A stretch of DNA of 64,000 bases from Nocardia sp. NRRL S-836 (GTDB lineage: Bacteria > Actinomycetota > Actinomycetes > Mycobacteriales > Pseudonocardiaceae): NCBI RefSeq assembly GCF_001279525.1, contig NZ_LGDY01000106.1:1-64000 (forward strand), in the 5' to 3' direction. The notes beneath the pieces were generated by a model. The model had not been told where the DNA came from and ran no database searches. It saw nothing but the letters and a program-made list of their open reading frames with translations. The position numbers and the translations under genes are program-made. Shown piece by piece: positions 38,301-57,900 of the stretch (position 1 is its first letter; each line of letters begins with the position of its first letter).

Positions 38301-40956
38301 CGTACGTCCACGCCGTGCCGCCGTCCACGACCGCCGTGGCGTCCGGCGTCCGTTCCACCTGGAGCTCGACCAGATGTGTGATGGTGGCGTCGGGCACGGC
38401 GTGGGCCGTGTCGTTCCACGCGTGCAGGACGTTGCGCTGCTCTTCCTCGTCCATCAGCGGCAGGTCGGCCAGCGACCGGTCGGGGTTCGCGACCACGCCG
38501 GTCAGCAGCACGCGCAGGTGCCCGGCCATGCGTTCGACGGTCGCGGCGTCGAACAGGTCGGTGTTGTAGTTGACCGCCGCGTGCAGGGCGTCGTCGTCCT
38601 GCTGGAACTCGAAGGTGAGGTCGAAGTTGGCCGCCACCACCGGCAGCGGCAGGTCCTCGACGTGCAGGCCCGGCAGGTCCGGCGCGGCGTCGGGGGTGTT
38701 CTGCAGGATCACCATCGCCTGGAACAACGGCGTGCGGCTGGTGTCGCGGTCGGGCCGCAGCTCGTCCACCACGCGCTCGAACGGCACGTCCTGGTGGGCG
38801 AACGCGTCCAGCACGGTGCCCCGCACCTCGCCGAGGAGGTCGCGGAACGAGGCACTGCCGTCCACAGTGGACCGCAGCACGAGGGTGTTGACGAAGAACC
38901 CGACCAGGTTCTCCAGTTCCGCGCGCTCCCGGCCGGAGGCCACCGTGCCCACGGCGATGTCGTCCTGCCGCGACCAGCGGGCGAACAGCACCTGGCACGC
39001 GGCGACCAGCGCCATGAACAGGGTGCCGTCCTGGCCGCGTGCCAGCGACGTGAGCCCGTCGGCGACCTCCACCGGCAGGGTGAACAGGTGCACCGCGCCG
39101 TGGTTGGTGCGGACCGCGGGCCGTGGCCGGTCGGTCGGCAGCTCCAGCGGGGTGACGCCGGCCAGCCGGTCACGCCAGAACGCCAGCTGCTCGTCGGCGA
39201 GCGACCCGGTGAGCCGTTCCCGTTGCCACGCCGCGTAGTCCGCGTACTGGATCGGCAGGTCGGGCAGCGTGCCGCCGCGGTAGAGCAGGTTGAGCTCACC
39301 GGTGAGCACGCCGTTGGACCAGCCGTCGGTCACGATGTGGTGCGCCAGCAACAGCAGCACGTGGTCGTCCTCGGCGACGCGCAGCAGCACCGGACGCAGC
39401 AGCGGGCCGCGGGCGAGGTCGAACGGCCGGGTGCTCTCCCGCACCAGCACCTCGTGGAGGCCGTCCTCACCGCCGGGGACGTCGAGCACCGGCACCTCGA
39501 CGCGGTGCGGCGGGTGCACGACCTGCACACCGTGACCGTCCGCGCTGTCGAAGGTGGTGCGCAACGACTCGTGCCGTGCGATCAGGGCGGTCAGCGCCGT
39601 GTTCAGGGCGCCGACGTCCAGGTGACCGCGCAGCCGCAGGAGCGACGGCGACAGGTAGTCGGTGCTCTCCGGCTCGAACTGGTCGAGGAACCACAGCCGC
39701 TGCTGCGCGAACGACAACGGCAACGCGCCGTCGCGCGGCACCCGCGGGATGACGTCGCCGGCCGCGCCCGTCCCGGTCCCGATCTCCTCGACCAGCCGGG
39801 CGACCGTGGGTGAGCTGAACAGCACCCGCGGCGACACCGGCGCGTCCAGCTCGGTGCGCAGCCGGGACACGACCCGGATGCTCAGGATCGAGTCGCCGCC
39901 GAGCTCGAAGAAGTTGTCGTCGAGCCCGACCCGGGGCACGCCCAGCACGTCGGCCCAGATGCGGCAGACCCGCTCCTCGAGCGGGGTGCGCGGGGCGCGG
40001 TAGGCCGAGGCGTCAGCGCGCAGGTCCGGTGCCGGCAGCGCGCGGCGGTCGACCTTTCCGTTGGCGTTCAGCGGAATCGCGTCGAGTGCGACGAATGCCG
40101 ACGGCACGAGGTAGTCGGGCAGCCGTGCGGCCAGCCACGTCCGCAGGTCGGCTGTTCCGGTGCCGGTGACGTAGGCGACGAGCCTTTGGTGGCCGTCGTC
40201 GCGGCGTGCGATGACCACGGCCTCACGCACGTCGGGGTGCTGGGCCAGCACCGCTTCGACCTCGCCGGGTTCGATGCGGTAGCCGCGGATCTTGACCTGG
40301 TCGTCGGTGCGGCCCAGGTAGTCGACGGTGCCGTCGGCCAGCCAGCGTGCGCGGTCGCCGGTGCGGTACATGCGCTCGCCGGGTCCGCCGAACGGGTCGG
40401 CGAGGAACCGGTCGGCGGTCAGGCCGGGACGGTTGAGGTAGCCGCGGGCCAGCTGGGCGCCCGCCAGGTACAACTCGCCGGGCACACCGACGGGTACCGG
40501 CCGCAGGTCGTCGTCCAGGACGTAGGCCCGCACGTTGAGCAGCGGGCGTCCCACCGTGACCGGGGAATCGGGCGTGACGCGGCACGAGAGCGCGTCCACA
40601 GTGGACTCGGTCGGGCCGTAGAAGTTGTAGCTGTCGGTGCCGGGCACGTCGGCCAAACGCTGCCACAACGACCGGCTGAGCGCTTCTCCGCCCAGCATCA
40701 GCACCCTGGGCCGGTGCTCGCCGGCCAGCAGACCGGCCTCCAGCAGCTGGCTCAGGTAGGACGGGGTGAGGTCGAGGAAGTCGATCCGCCGGCCGATCAC
40801 GTACCGGACGAGTGCCGGCGGGTCGAGGCGCACGTCGTCGTCCAGCAGGTGCAGCTCGTGGCCATCGGCCATCAGCACAATGCCTTCCAGCGACGTGTCG
40901 AACGAGAACACCGCCGAACGAGAACACCGCCGACAACGCCACCCGCAACCGCTCAC
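35359..40956 (-). CDS. NRPS-B third reading-frame segment: (A4-A10)-T, C-A(Asn)-T-E; no thioesterase
   Basis: The open frame gives 1865 aa. It begins with junk ([10 protein letters not shown]) and picks up an A domain at [10 protein letters not shown], core A4. The first half of that domain lies in the preceding frame, separated by the 16-bp duplication at 40900-40931. Domains (approximate): A remainder 40020-40915, T 39770-40010 (LGGDSI), C 38420-39760 (LCL type, HHIVTDGWS), A 36970-38410, T 36690-36965, E 35359-36685 ([17 protein letters not shown]). By eye the split A domain has residues D-T-E-D-M-G-F-V-D at the Stachelhaus positions, whose acidic character suggests a cationic substrate. 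The second A domain reads D-L-T-K-V-G-E-V-G, the Asn code. The protein ends in the E domain. GTG 40956 has no ribosome site, so independent initiation is doubtful. Confidence 0.85.
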   Translation of the reverse strand: MSGCGWRCRRCSRSAVFSFDTSLEGIVLMADGHELHLLDDDVRLDPPALVRYVIGRRIDFLDLTPSYLSQLLEAGLLAGEHRPRVLMLGGEALSRSLWQRLADVPGTDSYNFYGPTESTVDALSCRVTPDSPVTVGRPLLNVRAYVLDDDLRPVPVGVPGELYLAGAQLARGYLNRPGLTADRFLADPFGGPGERMYRTGDRARWLADGTVDYLGRTDDQVKIRGYRIEPGEVEAVLAQHPDVREAVVIARRDDGHQRLVAYVTGTGTADLRTWLAARLPDYLVPSAFVALDAIPLNANGKVDRRALPAPDLRADASAYRAPRTPLEERVCRIWADVLGVPRVGLDDNFFELGGDSILSIRVVSRLRTELDAPVSPRVLFSSPTVARLVEEIGTGTGAAGDVIPRVPRDGALPLSFAQQRLWFLDQFEPESTDYLSPSLLRLRGHLDVGALNTALTALIARHESLRTTFDSADGHGVQVVHPPHRVEVPVLDVPGGEDGLHEVLVRESTRPFDLARGPLLRPVLLRVAEDDHVLLLLAHHIVTDGWSNGVLTGELNLLYRGGTLPDLPIQYADYAAWQRERLTGSLADEQLAFWRDRLAGVTPLELPTDRPRPAVRTNHGAVHLFTLPVEVADGLTSLARGQDGTLFMALVAACQVLFARWSRQDDIAVGTVASGRERAELENLVGFFVNTLVLRSTVDGSASFRDLLGEVRGTVLDAFAHQDVPFERVVDELRPDRDTSRTPLFQAMVILQNTPDAAPDLPGLHVEDLPLPVVAANFDLTFEFQQDDDALHAAVNYNTDLFDAATVERMAGHLRVLLTGVVANPDRSLADLPLMDEEEQRNVLHAWNDTAHAVPDATITHLVELQVERTPDATAVVDGGTAWTYAELNVRANRLAHNLIAQGVGPGRYVAISLPRSADLLVAVLAVLKTGAAYVPIEPDQPADRVAFVLDDARPVLVLDDPELVRTTGGRDDNPGDHDRIAPLSTRDPAYVIYTSGSTGRPKGVVVEHRSVVNYLAWATEVYQGLRGAAVLHSPVSFDLTVTTLFGPLLAGGRIVVSELDEDAVPVEQTAFLKATPSHLSLLGAVPAQLSPTGDLVVGGEQLLGAVVDEWRRANPTATVINEYGPTETTVGCMEHRVEPGEPLAPGAVPIGHPAWNTRLYVVDDQLRPVPLGVPGELCIAGDGLARGYLNRPGLTAALFVACPFGAPGERMYRSGDLVRRRADGVIEYLGRIDDQVKIRGHRVEPGEVESALLHHPHVTEAAVVASDNGQGHARLVAYHVADTEVGTAELRAFLADRLPAYMVPSAFVALPVLPVTPNGKLDRAALPAPAPAADDSGAHVPPRTPVERALAEVWADVLGADRVGVRDNFFELGGDSILVIQVVSRARKAGLALTTKSLFRNQTIEALAPFVTEIETEPVNTAEVVGDVTLTPIQRWFFETRTVAPHHFAQSMLLELTPDVDEAALESGLVAVVAHHDALRMRFEHVDGEWRQHNAPVEPGGVLERHDLSSIGEPERQAHLEKIADEAHAGFDLAAGPLYRVVLFHADDMPAPLLFLTVHHLVVDGVSWRILLDDLDTAYRQAVRGESVDLGAKSTSFRDWADGLARHVAGGALDHELDHWAAALDAAPLPVDHDRPAPGTPAAEVHIVLGAEDTDALLHDAPTAYRTRINDVLLAALACALSRFTGERTVSLDMEGHGREDVLGADLSRTVGWFTTLYPVRLALPADGASWRDLVKAVRRQLRTVPGNGFGFGALQQLGTPEVRERLAAPGPQVVFNYLGQSGSTADNADGGLYRTVLDPVGQDTDPTDRGPHLLEVVGGVAGGELRFTWHYQPDRHEEATVRRVAEDFLDALRGIAADCRGDR

Positions 40957-41480
40957 CCGCAGCGAAACCCTGCCGGTGGTTCACCAGCAAATTCACCAGG
41001 CTTCGGTGCTCGACCACCACACCCTTGGGCCGCCCGGTCGAACCGGACGTGTAGATCACGTACGCCGCCTGGTCCGAGCCCACCGGTTCGAGGTCGGCCG
41101 GGTCGTGACCGTCGGCCTCGGGCAGCGTTCCGCGCACCACGAGCACCGGGTTCGCGTCCGCCAGCAGGAACTCCACGCGGTCCGCGGGCAGCGCGGGATC
41201 GACCGGCAGATAGACACCACCGGCCTTCCAGATCGCCAGCAACGCCACCACGAACTCGACCGAGCGCGGCAACGACAACGCCACCAGCCGCTCCGGTCCC
41301 ACGCCTGACGCGACGAAGGACCGTGCCACGCGGTTCGCCCACGCGTTCAGCTCCGCGAACGACAACGACCGTTCCCCCACCACCAGCGCCACGGCGTCGG
41401 GCGTGGTCCGCGCCTGGCGTTCGAACACCTCAAGAACCGACGCCTCCGGCACCTCACCGGCCGTCGCGTTCCACTCCACG
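40020..41480 (-). repeat. A-domain repeat copy 1 (near-identical to the copy at 47570-48990)
   Basis: Long stretches of nucleotide identity with 47570-48990 run through the A domain, including [20 protein letters not shown], the SGSTGRPKG region and [15 protein letters not shown]. Both copies carry the selectivity residues D-T-E-D-M-G-F-V-D and both are disrupted at the same codon. This indicates module duplication or gene conversion. Confidence 0.75.
40900..40931 (-). repeat. 16-bp perfect tandem duplication causing a +1 frameshift in an NRPS A domain
   Basis: On the plus strand the unit GAACGAGAACACCGCC occurs twice in direct succession. One copy restores [14 protein letters not shown]; two copies give ALSAVFSF followed by a frame change. 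It lies between core motifs A3 and A4. Confidence 0.9.
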
Positions 41481-44400
41481 AGCACCTGGTGACGTTCGCC
41501 GGACGACATCAGCGGCAGCTCGGCGAGCGTGCGGTCCGGGTCGGTCGCCAACTCCTCCAGCAACGCCACGAGGTGCGCGGCGAGGCGCTCGACGGTGCCG
41601 GCGTCGAACAGGCGCGGGTCGTAGTCCAGTTCGAGCCGCAGGCGGTCGCCGAGGTTGGCGCTGAGGGCGAGCGGGAAGTTGGTGGTGTCGGCGCCCGCGA
41701 CGTCGAGGACCCGCACGCCCTGCTCGTCGTCGAGCAGCTCGTCCACCGGGTAGTTCTCGAACACCACAGCGCTGTCGAACAACGACGACCCCGCGGGCAC
41801 ATCGCTCCACGACCGCAGCTCCGCCAGCGACACGAAGTCGAACCGCCGTGACTCGGTCTGCGCCGCCTGCACCTCGCGCAGCCACGGCAACAGCGACGCG
41901 TTCGGGTCGACGTGCACGCGGGCGGGAACGGTGTTGATGAACATGCCGACCATCGACCCGATTCCCGGCAGTTCCGCCGGGCGGCCGGACACGGTCGTGC
42001 CGAACACGACGTCGGACTCACCGCTGTAACGCGCCAGCAGCAACGCCCACGCGCCCTGCACCACCGTGTTGGCCGTGAGCCCGGCGGAGCGGGCGACCCG
42101 GTTCAGGCCGGCCGACCGGTCGGCGTCCAGTGCCAGGTGGACGGACGCGCTGGACTCGGCGCGGTGCGCCTGCACGGGAGAGCGGTCCCACGGCAGCGGG
42201 GTCGGCGCCTCGACGCCGGCGAGCACCTGGCGCCAGTGCTGTTCGGCGGCCGCGCTGTCCTGCTCGGCGAGCCACCGCAGGTAGTCGCGGAACGGCCGCC
42301 GCGGCGCGAGTTCCGGCTCCTGGCCGCGGACGAGGGCGGTGTACTGCTCGCAGATCTCGACCAGTACCTGCGCGAAGCTCCACCCGTCCAGCAGGATGTG
42401 GTGGGCGGTCCAGAAGAGCGTGACCTCGTCGTCGGTGAGCCGGGCGACGGCCAGGCGCAGCAGCGGCGGCGTGGTGAGGTCGAGCTCCTCGGTGCCGACC
42501 GTGCCGTGCGCGGCCTCCTGGTCCTCGGCGGACAGGTGCCGCCAGTCGTGCTGGGTGATCGGCACGTCCACGTGCTGGCGCACGACCTGCACCGGCGCCT
42601 CGACGCCTTCCCAGACCACGCCACCGCGCAGCACCGGTGTGCGCGCCACCACCCGGCGGCACGCCTCGGCCAGCGCGTCCGGGTCGGACACGCCGGACAG
42701 CCGCAGCCGGAAGCGGTTCGAGTACGCCGTCGAGGTGTCGTCCACCAGGGTGTGGAACAGCATGCCGGTCTGCAGCGGGGTCAGCGGGTAGACGTCCTCG
42801 ACCTCGTCGCCGGTCCCGACCAGCCGGTCCACGGCCGCCTGGTCCAGTCGTGCCAACGGGAAGTCCGACGGCGTGCGACCACCGGCACCTGGTTCCGCGC
42901 AGTGCGCCACGATCTCCGTCAGCCCGCGCACCACCGCGTCGGCGACGGTGCGCACGGTCGACTCGTCGTGCAGCTGCTCGGAGTAGAACCAGGACAGCAC
43001 CAGTTCGCCGTCCTCCACGCCGCCGACGACGTCGAGCTGGAACGGGCGCGTGCTGCCGGCGGCCGCGTCGGCTCCCGGCGTGTCCAGGCGGGCCCGGACC
43101 AGGCCCTCCTGCGCAGCGGCCACGTCGAACCGGCCGTGGTAGTTGAAGCTGACCGGCGGCAGCGCGGTCCCGGCGAGGCCGTCGGCCGTGCTGAGCTGGC
43201 GCAGCGCCTCGAACCCGAACCCGCGGCCGGGCACGGCGCGCAGCTGTTCCTTCACCGACTTCAGCACCGCGCCCCAGTCGCCGGCGGGCACGGTCAGCGC
43301 GACCGGGTACTGCGTGGTGAACCAGCCGACCGTGCGCGAGGTGTCGACGCCGTCGAGCACGTCCTCCCGGCCGTGGCCCTCCATCGTGACCGCGACGCGG
43401 TCGCGCCCGGTCCACTGCGACAGGGCCCGGCCCAGCGCGCTGAGCAGCACGTCGTTGACCTGCGTGCGGTAGGTGTCGGGCACGGTGTGCAGCAGGGCGT
43501 CGGTGTGTTCGCGGTCGAGCCGCACCGACACCACGCGCGTCGAACCGGCGGTGTTGGGCCCGTCGCGGTCCACCGGCACCTCGCCCGCCCCGTCGAGCGC
43601 GGCGGTCCAGTGCGGCAGCTGGTCTTCGAACGCGCCCGACCGCACGTGCCCGGCCAGGCGGTGGGCCCACTGGGTGAACCGGGTGCCGACCGGCGCCAGG
43701 TCGATCCGTTCGCCCGCCACGGCCTGGCGGTAGGCGGTCTCCAGGTCGCCGAGCAGGATGCGCCAGGACACCCCGTCCATGACCAGGTGGTGGACCACAA
43801 GGAACAGCCGCCTGCCGGAGAACAGCAACGCGCGCATCACCGGGCCGCGCGTGATGTCCAATCCCGCCTGTGCGGCCGCGATGACCGCCTCTTCGTCCTC
43901 AGTGGACAGGTCGTGGTGTTCGAGCTCGACCTCGGCCTCGGTGACGTCCTGCACCCAGTCGCCGTCCACGCGGGTGAAGCGCGTGCGCAGCGCCTCGTGG
44001 TGGGCCACGACCGCGTCCAGGGCACGTCCCAGCGCCACCGGGTCGGTGTCCTCCGCCAGTTCCAGGTGCAACGACATGGTGAAGTGGTGCGGGTCGTCGT
44101 GGTGGGAGTCGAGGTACCAGCGCTGGATCGGCGTGAGCGGTGCCGGGCCGGCGATCTGCGGCAGCTCGGCGGTCTCCGGCACGCGGGTGCGCACGACGGT
44201 GGCCAGCTCGGCGATGGTCTGGTGGGTGAACACGTCCTTGGTGACCAGTTCCAGGCCCGCCTGGCGGGCCCGGGACACGATCTGGATGCTCAGGATCGAG
44301 TCGCCGCCCAGGCCGAAGAAGTTGTCGTGCACGCCGACGCGGTCCACGCGCAGCGCCTCGGCCCAGATCCGGGCCAGCTCCCGTTCCACGGCGGTGCGCG

Positions 44401-47400
44401 GCGGCACGTGGTCACGCGTGCTCCCGGCGCTCGCGTCGGGCACGGGCAGGGCGCGGCGGTTCACCTTGCCGCTGTCGGTCGTGGGCAGCTCGTCGAGCGG
44501 CACGAACAGCGACGGCACCAGGTAGTCCGGCAGCTGCCGCTTCAGGCGCGTGCGCAGGTCGTCCACGTCGACCGCGCCCACGACGTACCCGACGAGGCGG
44601 TGCAGACCGGGCGCGACCTCCTGCGCCACGACCACGGCCTCCGTCACCTCGGGCACGTCGAGCAGGGCGGCCTCGACCTCTCCGGGTTCGACCCGGTAGC
44701 CGCGGATCTTGACCTGGTCGTCGGCCCTGCCCCGGTACTCCAGCACGCCGTCGGCGGTCCACCTGGCCAGGTCGCCGGTGCGGTACATCCGGCTGCCGGA
44801 CGGCCCGAACGGGTCGGCGGTGAACCGGTCCGCGGTCAGGCCCGGCCGGTGCAGGTAGCCGCGGGCCACCTGGTCACCGGCCAGGTGCAGCTCGCCGGGC
44901 ACACCGATCGGCTGCGGCCGCAGATCGGCGTCGAGCACGTAGGCCCGGAGGCCCCGGCCCGGCGTGCCGATCACCGGCCGGTCCTGGTCGGTGATCGTCG
45001 TCCACACGGAGTCCACGGTGCACTCGGTGGGGCCGTAGAGGTTGATCCCGGTGACGCCGTCGGTGTCGGCCAGCGCGCGCCACAGCGGTTCGGCGATGGC
45101 CTCGCCGCCCAGCGCGACCAGTCGCGGCCGGTGCCGGTCCTGGGCCAGCAGCCCCTCGGGCAGGAGCTGCTGGAAGTAGGACGGCGTGCAGCTGAGGAAG
45201 TCGATGCGGTGCCGCACGATGTGCTCCACCACGGCCCGCGGGTCGAGCCGGACGGAGTCGTCGAGCAGGTGCAGCTCGTGGCCCGCGGCCAGCAGCAGCA
45301 GGCCCTCCCAGGAGGCGTCGAAGGTGTAGGCGGCGGTGGCGATGCCGCGCAGGCGCGTTCCGTCGCCGGGCAGCAGGCGGGCGTGGTGGTCGGCGACGAG
45401 CGCGGAGAGGTTGCGGTGCTCGACCACGACACCCTTGGGGCGGCCGGTGGAGCCGGACGTGTAGATCACGTACGCGGCGTGCTCCGGACGCAACGGTGCC
45501 GTGCGGTCGGCGTCGGTCGGGTCGGTGACCGGGCGGGTGGCCACGGCGGGGTCGTCCAGTCGCACCAGCGGCACCCCGCCGGCGACGCTGTCGTCCGCGG
45601 CCACGACGAGCACCGGGCGGGCGTCGTCCAGCACCACCGCGATCCGCTCGGCCGGGTGCTCGGGGTCAACGGGCAGGTACGCGCCGCCCGCCTTGAGCAC
45701 GGCCAGCACGGCGAACACCAGCTCGGCCGACCGGGGCAGCGCGAGCGCCACGAGCGACTCGGGGCCGACGCCCGCGGCGATCAGGTGGTGGGCGATCCGG
45801 TTGGCGTGGGCGTTGACCTCGGCGAAGGTCCACGACCGGTCGCCCTCGACCAGGGCCGTCGCGTCCGGCGTGCGAGCGGCACAGCTCTGGAAGACCTCGT
45901 GGTAGGCCGGTGCCGGGCCGCCGGTGCCGGTGTCGTTCCACTCGTGCAGCACGTGCCGCAGCTCGTCGTCGGTGAGCAGCGGCAGGTCGGCCACGGCGCG
46001 GGCGGGGTCGGCGGTCGCGCCGTCGAGCAGGACGCCGACGTGGGCGACCATCCGCTCGGCGGTGGCGGCGTCGAACAGCGCGGTGTCGTAGGTCAGCACC
46101 GCTTCGAGGCGGCCGTCGACCTCCTGGAACTGGAACGACACGTCGAAGCCCGCCGCGACCGACGGCGGCGGCAGCTCCTCGACGCGCAGACCGGGCAGCC
46201 GCGGTTCGTCGTCGGTGGTGTTCTGCAGCACGACCATCGCCTGGAACAGCGGGGTGCGGCTGGGGTCGCGCACGGGGTGCACCTCGTCCACGACCCGCTC
46301 GAACGGCACGTCCTGGTGGGCGAAGGCGTCCAGGACGGTCTCGCGGACCTGGTCCAGCAGCTGCGCGAAGCCCTGGTGCGGGTCGACGTCGGACCGCAGC
46401 ACCAGCGTGTTGACGAAGAAGCCGACCAGGCCCTCCAGCTCGGTGCGGTCACGGCCGGAGACGACCGTGCCGACGGCGACGTCCCGCTGGCCGGACCAGC
46501 GGGCGAACAGCACCTGGCAGGCGGCGAGCAGCGCCATGAACAGCGTGCCGTCGTGGTCGCGGGCCAGCGCCTTGAGCCGGTCGGTGACCTCGGCGGGCAC
46601 CTGGAAGTGCACCAGCGCGCCCTGCTTGCCGCGGGTGGCCGGCCGTGGCCGGTCGGTGGGCAGCTCCAGCGGCCGCACGCCGTCGAGCGCACGGCGCCAG
46701 TGCGCCAAGTGCTCCTCCAGCGCCTCCTCCGTGGACGTGGTCCGCTGCCACACCGCGTAGTCGGCGTACTGCACGGGCAGCTCCGGCAGCTTCGCCTCCG
46801 TGCCGCACGTCGCGGCCTCGTAGCAGGCGCCCAGCTCACCGAGCAGCACGCCGTTGGACCAGCCGTCGGTGACGATGTGGTGCAGCACCAGGGAGAGCAC
46901 GTGGTCATCCGCGCCCAGCCGCGCCAGCAGCACCCGCACCAGCGGACCGTGCCGCAGGTCGAACGGCGTGGTCGTCTCGCGGGTCAGGACCTGCGCCAGC
47001 CCGTCCTCGGTCACGTCGACCACCGGCACCTCGATCGGCCGGGGCGGGTGCACGACCTGCACACCGCGCCCGTCGACGGTCTCGAACGTGGTGCGCAGCG
47101 ACTCGTGCCGTGCGACCAGCGCGGTCAGTGCCGCGTTCAGCGCGTCCACGTCCAGGGGTCCGCGCAGCCGCAGGATCGACGGCGTCAGGTACTCCACGCC
47201 ACCGGGTTCGAACTCGTCCAGGAACCACAGCCGTTGCTGCGCGAAGGACAGCGGCAGGCCACCGTCGCGCGGCACCACGGGGATCGCGTCCAGGTGGGCC
47301 TTCGCCGAGTCCGCGACCAGCGCGGCGATCCCGGCGACGGTCGGGTGGGTGAACAGCGCGCGCGGTGACATCTCGACGTCGAACGCGGCCCGCAGCCGGG

Positions 47401-48206
47401 AGATCACCCGGATGCTGAGGATCGAGTCGCCGCCGAGCTCGAAGAAGTTGTCCCGCACGCCGATGCCCGGCACGCCGAGCACCTCGGACCAGATGTCGGC
47501 CACGTCGCGTTCCACGTCCGTGCGCGGTGCCACGTGGTCGGTGCGCGCCGCGGCGAAGTCGGGCGCGGGCAGGGCGCGGCGGTCGACCTTTCCGTTGGCG
47601 TTCAGCGGGATCGCGTCCAGCTCGACGAACGCCGAGGGCACCAGGTAGTCGGGCAGCCGTTCGCCCAGCCACGCCCGCAGGTCCGCTGTTCCGGCGCCGG
47701 TGACGTAGGCGACGAGCCGCTGGTGGCCGTCGTCGCGGCGTGCGATGACCACGGCCTCGCGGACGTCGGGGTGCTGGGTCAGCACGACCTCGACCTCGCC
47801 GGGCTCGATGCGGTAGCCGCGGATCTTGACCTGGTCGTCGGTGCGGCCCAGGTAGTCCAGCCTGCCGTCGGCCAGCCACCGGGCCCGGTCGCCGGTGCGG
47901 TACATGCGCTCGCCCGGCCCGCCGAACGGGTCGGCGAGGAACCGGTCGGCGGTCAGGCCCGCTCGACCGAGGTAGCCGCGAGCGAGCTGCGCGCCCGCCA
48001 GGTACAACTCTCCAGGCACACCGACGGGAACCGGCCGCAGGTCGTCGTCCAGGACGTAGGCCCGCACGTTGAGCAGCGGACGTCCCACCGTGACCGGGGA
48101 ATCGGGCGTGACACGGCACGAGAGCGCGTCCACTGTGGACTCGGTCGGGCCGTAGAAGTTGTAGCTCGCCGTGCCGGGCACGTCGGCCAGCCGCCGCCAC
48201 AGGTCC

Positions 48207-54947
<6,741 letters not shown>

Positions 54948-54961
54948 GGTGTGGTGTCTCC

Positions 54962-57900
54962 TCACAGGTCCGGGGTGGCGCCGTCATCGAAGGCGACTCG
55001 TTCGAGCTCGATCAGGATCTTCTCCTCGACCAGCCGCGACAGTTCGGTGACCGTGCGGGCGGTGAGGACGTCGTGCGGTGTCAGGGGAACGTCGAACGCG
55101 GCGCGGCAGCGTGAGGTGACGAGCAGGCTGCGCATGGAGTCGCCGCCGAGTGCGATGAAGTCGTCCTCGGCGCCGACGCGGTCCACGCCCAGTGCCTCCG
55201 CCCAGATCCCGGCCATCACCTCTTCGGTGTCGGTGCGGGGCGCCACGTACGTGGCGGTGGAGGCGGGGGCCGCGGGTGCGGGCAGCGCGTTGCGGTCGAC
55301 CTTCCCGTTGGCGCTCAACGGAAGCGCGTCGAGCACGACGAACACCGAGGGCACCATGTAGTCGGGCAGGGTCCGCCCGGCGAACGCGGCCAGCTCCGCA
55401 GGGTCCGGTTCGCGACCGGGGTCGGCGGGCACCACGTAGGCCACGAGCTGCTTGCCGCCTTGCGCGTCCTCGCGGACGACCACGACCAGGCCGCCCACGT
55501 CCGGGTGCCGGGCCAGGACCGCCTCGACCTCGCCGAGCTCGATGCGGAACCCGCGCAGCTTCACCTGGTCGTCGGCGCGGCCGGCGAACTCCAGCACGCC
55601 ACCCTGCAGCCACCGCACGACGTCGCCGGTGCGGTACATCCGCTCCCCCGGCGTGCCGAACGGGCAGGCCACGAACCGGGAGGCGGTCAGCCCCGGCCGG
55701 TCTAGGTAGCCGCGGGCCAGGCCGGCACCGGCGAGGTACAGCTCGCCGGGCACGCCGACCGGCACCGGCCGCAGCCGGTCGTCCAGCACGTAAGCGGACA
55801 TGCCGTCCAGCGGCGAGCCGATGGGCACGGTGTCCGGCACCTGGCTCTGGCCGGTCATCCGGTGGGCGGTGGCGAACGTCGTGGTCTCGGTCGGTCCGTA
55901 GCCGTCGACCACGACCAGGCCGGGGCAGGCCGCCATGACCCGGCGGACCGCGGTCGCGGGCACGACGTCGCCGCCGGTCCACACCTCGCTCACGCCCGCC
56001 AGGCAGTCCGGCGAGTCCTGGGCCAGCACGCGGAACAGGCCAGCGGTCAGCCAGAGCGCGGTCACGCCGTGCGCGGTGATCACCTCGCGCAGCGCGGCGG
56101 CGTCGAGGTCCTGCGGTGGCGCGACGACCACCCGGCCGCCCCGCAGCAGCGGCACCCACAGCTCGTAGGTGGACGCGTCGAACGCCAGCGGCGAGTGCAC
56201 CAGCACGGTGCGGTGGGCCGGGCCGTCGAACCGGGAGTCGAGCGCCAGCGCCACCACGTCCCGGTGCCGCACCGCCACGCCCTTCGGCGTGCCGGTGGAG
56301 CCGGAGGTGAACTCGACGTACGCGAGACCGTCGGCGTGCCCGGCCACCTCGGGCCGTTCCCGCGAGCCGTCCGAGCTCGCACCGTCCAGCAGGACGACGT
56401 CACCACCGTGGGCCTCGCGGGCGGTGGCCTCCCAGGCGGCGTCGGTGAGCAGCACGCCGGCCCCGGCCTGCTCCAGCACCAGCCGCAGCCGCTCGACCGG
56501 CGCGCGGCCGTCCAGCGGCAGGTACGCGCCGCCCGCCTTGAGCACGGCGAGCACCGCGACCACCACGTCGGCCGAGCGGCGCAAGAGCAGTCCGACCCGG
56601 TCCTCGGCACGCACGCCCAGCGCGATCAGCCGGTGCGCCAACCGGTTCGCGCGCACGTCCAGCTCGGCGTAGGTGAGCGACGTGCCGTCCGCGACGACGG
56701 CGGTCGCGTCGGGCGTCCGGTCCGCCTGGGTGGCGAACAGCTCGGCCACCGTCGCCTCGGGCAGGCCGCGTTCAACGCGCTCGGGCAGGACGAGCCGCCG
56801 TTCGGCGTCGTCGAGGAGGTCGACCTCGCCCACCGCACGACCGGGGTCGGCGGTGAGGCCGTGCAGGACCGCGCTCAGGTGCCCGCCGATCCGCTCGACC
56901 GTGCCGGGGTCGAACAGGGCCGGGTCGTAGCTGAGCCGGAACTCCAGCTCCGCGCCGGGACGGACACCGAGGCTGAGCGGGAAGTTGGTCGTCTCCACGG
57001 CGTCCAGGTCGCGCAGCACGACGCCGTGGGTCGCGGCCTCGTCGATCGGGTAGTTCTCGAACACCACGATGCTGCCGAACAGGTCGACCCCGCCCGGAAC
57101 ATCGCTGTACGCCTGGAGGTCCGCGAGCGCCACGTGCTCGAACCGCCGTGCCTCTGCCTGGTCGGCCTGCAGCCGCCGCAGCCACTGTGCGACCGGCTCG
57201 TCCGGCACGACCCGCGTGCGCACGGGCAGGGTGTTGATGAACATGCCGGTGATGGCGTCGGCACCGGGCAGGTCGGCCGGGCGGCCGGACACCGTCGAGC
57301 CGAAGCACACGTCGTCCTGCCCGCTGTAGCGCGACAGCAGCAGCGCCCACGCGCCCTGCACGACGGCGTTGAGCGTCAACCCGTTGCGCTGGGCGAACTC
57401 CCGCAGCCCGTCACCGGGCAGCGTGACCGTGGCCCACTCGGCGGAGCGGGTGGCGTGGCCGGGTGCGGCGGTCCGGTCGAGCGGCAGCGGTGTCGGGGCG
57501 TCGAACCCGCCCAGCACCCGCCGCCAGTGCTCCTCGGCCTCCCTCGGGTCCTGTGTGGACAGCCAGCGCAGGTAGTCGCCGAACGGCCGCCGTGCGGGCA
57601 GGTCGGGTTCGCGGCCCGCGCTGAACGCGGCGTAGCAGGTGAAGACGTCGGTCAGCACCTGGAACGTGCTCCACCCGTCGAGCAGCACGTGGTGGAACGT
57701 CCACCCGACGCGCACGGCCGTCGCGGACTCGCGGGTCAGCACCAGCCGCATCAGCGGCGCGGTGCCGAGGTCGAGCTCGCCTTCGACGTCCGTCTCGCCG
57801 ATCGGCACGTCGACGTCGCGGCACACCACCTGCACCGGCCGGTCGACGCCCTCCCACACGACGCGGCTGCGCAGGATCGGCGTCCGTGCGACGACCTCAC

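Noticed and set aside
41912..47368. An 1818-codon plus-strand open frame opposite the NRPS, and similar long antisense frames at 37117-39813, 51570-55361, 55862-59503 and 61295-63868
   Set aside because: They are mirror frames of high-GC coding sequence. Their translations are Arg/Gly/Val/Gln-rich with no domains, while the minus strand carries complete C, A, T and E motifs.
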